From contig JACZKP010000078.1 in the NCBI GenBank assembly GCA_014860005.1, positions 1 to 64,000 on the forward strand: 64,000 nucleotides of DNA, read 5' to 3'. This document shows, one piece after another, positions 62,701-64,000 of this stretch; the stretch's first letter is position 1, and each line of letters opens with the position of its first letter. A model generated the notes under the pieces. It saw only the letters and a program-made list of their open reading frames with translations. It searched no databases and was not told where the DNA came from. Both the position numbers and the translations under genes were made by a program. Source of the DNA: Verrucomicrobiota bacterium. GTDB taxonomy: Bacteria; Verrucomicrobiota; Verrucomicrobiae; Limisphaerales; UBA11358.

Positions 62701-64000
62701 GGATGCCCGGACGGGCAGCCTCACCGTTGGCCAGCGTCACCTTGAAACGGAGTTCGCGGGCGGCCCGGTCGAGATAAAGTACGTACTCATCTGTTTGCGA
62801 GTCGTAAAGCCCGCCGAAGGTTTCGGCCATCTGCGACGGTAGCTGTTCCAGTTTGACCCAGAGCGACAACGTCACCGCATTGGTGCCGATGTTGAGCGAG
62901 TCGCTGGGGACAACCGTGGCATAAACGTTTTCACCATCAACTCGCAGGGCTCCGCCAAAGCGGGCTTGGGGTGCGCCAATCCAATAGTCCGGCAGCCCAG
63001 CGGTGATGGTGGAGTGATTCTCGCCAATGTAGTCAACCATCACTGTCGCAGTCGGATTGGTAAGCCCGTCATCAAGCTTCCAATAAGCTGCGATGCGATG
63101 GGCGAACTCCTCTTCCAACTCCGAGTCCAGAACATACGCGGCCATGCGGAAATCCCATTGCAGCGTAACCGGCCCGAGTCCCGGGTCGGTCAACTCGATG
63201 GCGAGCGTGTTCTGGGAACGCGCATTGAGCGTAGGCAGAGTCGCCTGGACGGTGTGCTGTCCAGCCGCTGAACTCACGGTGCGGGAGAGCGTCTGATCAT
63301 TTACCTTCACGACGATGGTCCCGGTGTTCAACGGAGATGAACCATCGGCCAAAACCACTTCGATGCCCGAACCCGGCGCCACGTTCATGGCGTTGGCCAG
63401 TGGTTTCCGGGAAACAATGGTCACTGGCACGACGACTGTGGTGGGAATCCCGTCTGTCGTCGGCGCCCCCAAGGCCTGGATGTAACCCGAGGACAGTGCT
63501 TCGTCGTGGATCTGGATGCTGCTGACAAAACCCGGTTGCGTGTTGCCGCCGTCAGAGTTGTCATCCGTAAACAACAGTGCCGTCTCACCAAATGCACCTG
63601 CAACCGGGTTCAACGCCCAACGCCCATCAACACCTGCGCCGAGAATCTGCTGTCCCACCAGCGCCCCATCAATGTATTTGCGCAGCAATGGCCCGCCGGG
63701 TGCGGCCAGATCAAACGCAAAGGCGATGCGGTGCCAGGTGTTGGTCTGGACCTGTCCTTGGTAAGATCCAGAAATCCCGATTGCGCCCGCTGGATTGATG
63801 TGCAGGTCGGCATCATTGGCATTGCCCACTGGATCATCAATTTGGATCAAGCCCCGCCACCCACCGGAAGACTCTGGCGGGAAAAGCAGGTCGAAAATGA
63901 GCGTGTACTGATTGACGAACGTCCCACCGCCGTTCGCAGCCGCACCGGGCGTGACTACATAACCCATTGTCGGTAGCGAGCGGGGAAAACCCATGACATA
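59765..64000 (-). CDS. Large multi-LamG/Ig-like surface protein, 5' end outside window
   Basis: The frame is open to the right edge, and the first visible residues (FPRSLPTMGYVVTPGAAANG) look internal, so the gene is truncated by the window. At least 1410 residues are visible. Three LamG-like (concanavalin-fold) domains are seen: about 25-190, 300-525 (AAYWKLDDGLTNPTATV) and 620-850 (LVAHWPLDDGLSNPATDF). An Ig-like domain lies at about 530-615 (VQHPQDRTAIPGTRVTFDVV, PPITYQWKHAGTNVPG). Beta-sandwich domains and a FN3-like C-terminal domain (ATYEVWRGTNVADPASFVKI, ending YYRVVAK) follow. It is a likely carbohydrate or protein binder at the surface. No anchor is visible at the C-terminus. Confidence 0.88.
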   Translation of the reverse strand, partial: YVMGFPRSLPTMGYVVTPGAAANGGGTFVNQYTLIFDLLFPPESSGGWRGLIQIDDPVGNANDADLHINPAGAIGISGSYQGQVQTNTWHRIAFAFDLAAPGGPLLRKYIDGALVGQQILGAGVDGRWALNPVAGAFGETALLFTDDNSDGGNTQPGFVSSIQIHDEALSSGYIQALGAPTTDGIPTTVVVPVTIVSRKPLANAMNVAPGSGIEVVLADGSSPLNTGTIVVKVNDQTLSRTVSSAAGQHTVQATLPTLNARSQNTLAIELTDPGLGPVTLQWDFRMAAYVLDSELEEEFAHRIAAYWKLDDGLTNPTATVMVDYIGENHSTITAGLPDYWIGAPQARFGGALRVDGENVYATVVPSDSLNIGTNAVTLSLWVKLEQLPSQMAETFGGLYDSQTDEYVLYLDRAARELRFKVTLANGEAARPGIPEARLTVGEWIHVVGVYDGKASPTVGEARVYLNGELMDTHVGHDGAVGTGLTGNVRAGQVAALGRNGAQALYFFSSTLDDIAVWGQALSVDAIGYLASGNFVPVEALDPDQLAIVQHPQDRTAIPGTRVTFDVVREGGTPPITYQWKHAGTNVPGATSSRLFVLVTPEAAGQYTAVVQDAVTSLESNPATLTVVPLPDEPTASLPLGLVAHWPLDDGLSNPATDFIADVRGASDGTLFGGSPSAWLAEPLARLGGALDVDGTNVYSVISNTPALDINENQVTVSLWAKLKQLPSELPGTFGAVYDSVGDNYVIYLDRGNQELRFKVTTAEGQAARPGIPQADLILNEWIHLVAVYDGNATPTAGEARIYLNGVLKDTHVGHDAAVGSGLSGLVLAGQVAGLGRNGPDAGNFFWGAIDDIGVWNRALTADEISYLASGNPIPMSADPWVIYENDFESYTEVATSLSDESDADPTGIEWQMQDDIPIAGAGADGSGVQVVNWLAASGAKSLLVRPGSEARVHFRETRSGTKYQLDFRIYSDRGPTSSHNFYILLNGMGSDNNGGDFLAYRGGRATNDLALVCYDGVRAAPGWAAVGTNHLTQAWQHHRIVFDPNGPSLSVYVDDMTTPLLVNSGTARSETPMPTMMRIVNEGNSADDGFFAIDDIKLTVDGSIDLTTTFTEGFEGYPASSAGGLIDADPLGAWITTETDGTAAGGGRPLAPAKIQVVDSSVVTPRSGNNSLKIEGGQRAGVTLAWGTPPGTDVQIRWWARVPASVPGTVATYLRMSLYGVEGTSAYSGDKALLGYGSRDATIGDATSLTYYNAAWVDTGVDYTPDVWEEYAVITHNSDGRYSIIKNPSSASPTVIVDRAPYVGAAPTWGPTFMAAWSSSNGSGHPPVYLDDIEIISFGLPSFSISGGSFVTGGFELNWGSAGANATYEVWRGTNVADPASFVKIADNLTATTFTDPNPPAGGAYYRVVAK

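Overview
The window (about 60% GC, mostly chromosomal housekeeping plus many large exported proteins) looks like a free-living Verrucomicrobiota, most likely the Pedosphaera/Limisphaerales group. The lineage call is inference. It rests on a PVC-type dehydrogenase/cytochrome c fusion, two pseudopilins of the H-X9-DG kind, a PEP-CTERM protein, CotH/lamin-tail and LamG surface proteins, a chlamydial OmcB-like DUF11 protein, weak Shine-Dalgarno use, and several families of short palindromic repeats. No tRNA, rRNA, CRISPR array, prophage or transposase was seen.

Layout. 1-6.6 kb: the 3' part of a DUF11 protein, a lipoprotein, and a response regulator followed by a very large hybrid histidine kinase (CHASE-LOV/PAS-PAS-GAF-HK-REC-HPt). 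6.8-9.3 kb: a small membrane peptide gene, then on the minus strand a sugar nucleotidyltransferase and a DAHP synthase gene. The DAHP synthase gene is preceded by what reads as a complete transcription attenuator: candidate promoter, 31-codon leader peptide rich in Phe/Tyr/Trp, antiterminator and terminator. 9.4-20.6 kb: PVC cytochrome/dehydrogenase, a TN-repeat protein, VOC protein, Tat-exported TIM-barrel protein, metallopeptidase-like protein, YgfZ, Nudix hydrolase and argininosuccinate lyase. 20.7-30.4 kb: a giant CotH/lamin-tail surface protein, then a sialidase gene translationally coupled to an N-acylglucosamine 2-epimerase gene (host or mucin sugar use). 30.6-38.6 kb: a mini sigma-region-2 protein, ferritin-like protein, Sel1 protein, nucleoside transporter, PEP-CTERM protein, tRNA-dihydrouridine synthase and a PNPOx-like protein.

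38.6-42.3 kb is a tight glycerol-3-phosphate operon (HAD phosphatase, glpD, glpT). 42.5-47.8 kb has two secreted proteins sharing one N-terminal domain, with a pseudopilin gene between them. 47.8-50.1 kb is a small worn accessory island: a dead ImmA/IrrE gene, a HigB toxin with a HigA-ImmA fusion antitoxin, and an RNase HI fragment. 50.1-64 kb carries a GDPD-LamG protein coupled to a Tat-exported TIM-barrel protein, a Cna/carboxypeptidase-like repeat protein ending in a TlpA thioredoxin, a second pseudopilin, and a large LamG protein running off the right edge.

Most notable: (1) the aromatic leader-peptide attenuator of the DAHP synthase gene; (2) an 83-bp palindromic element sitting in frame inside the dihydrouridine synthase gene, related to other palindromic elements in the window; (3) a 13-bp motif repeated upstream of three exported-protein genes; (4) a LOV-type Cys motif in the hybrid kinase; and (5) several gene fragments invisible to length-filtered gene callers.
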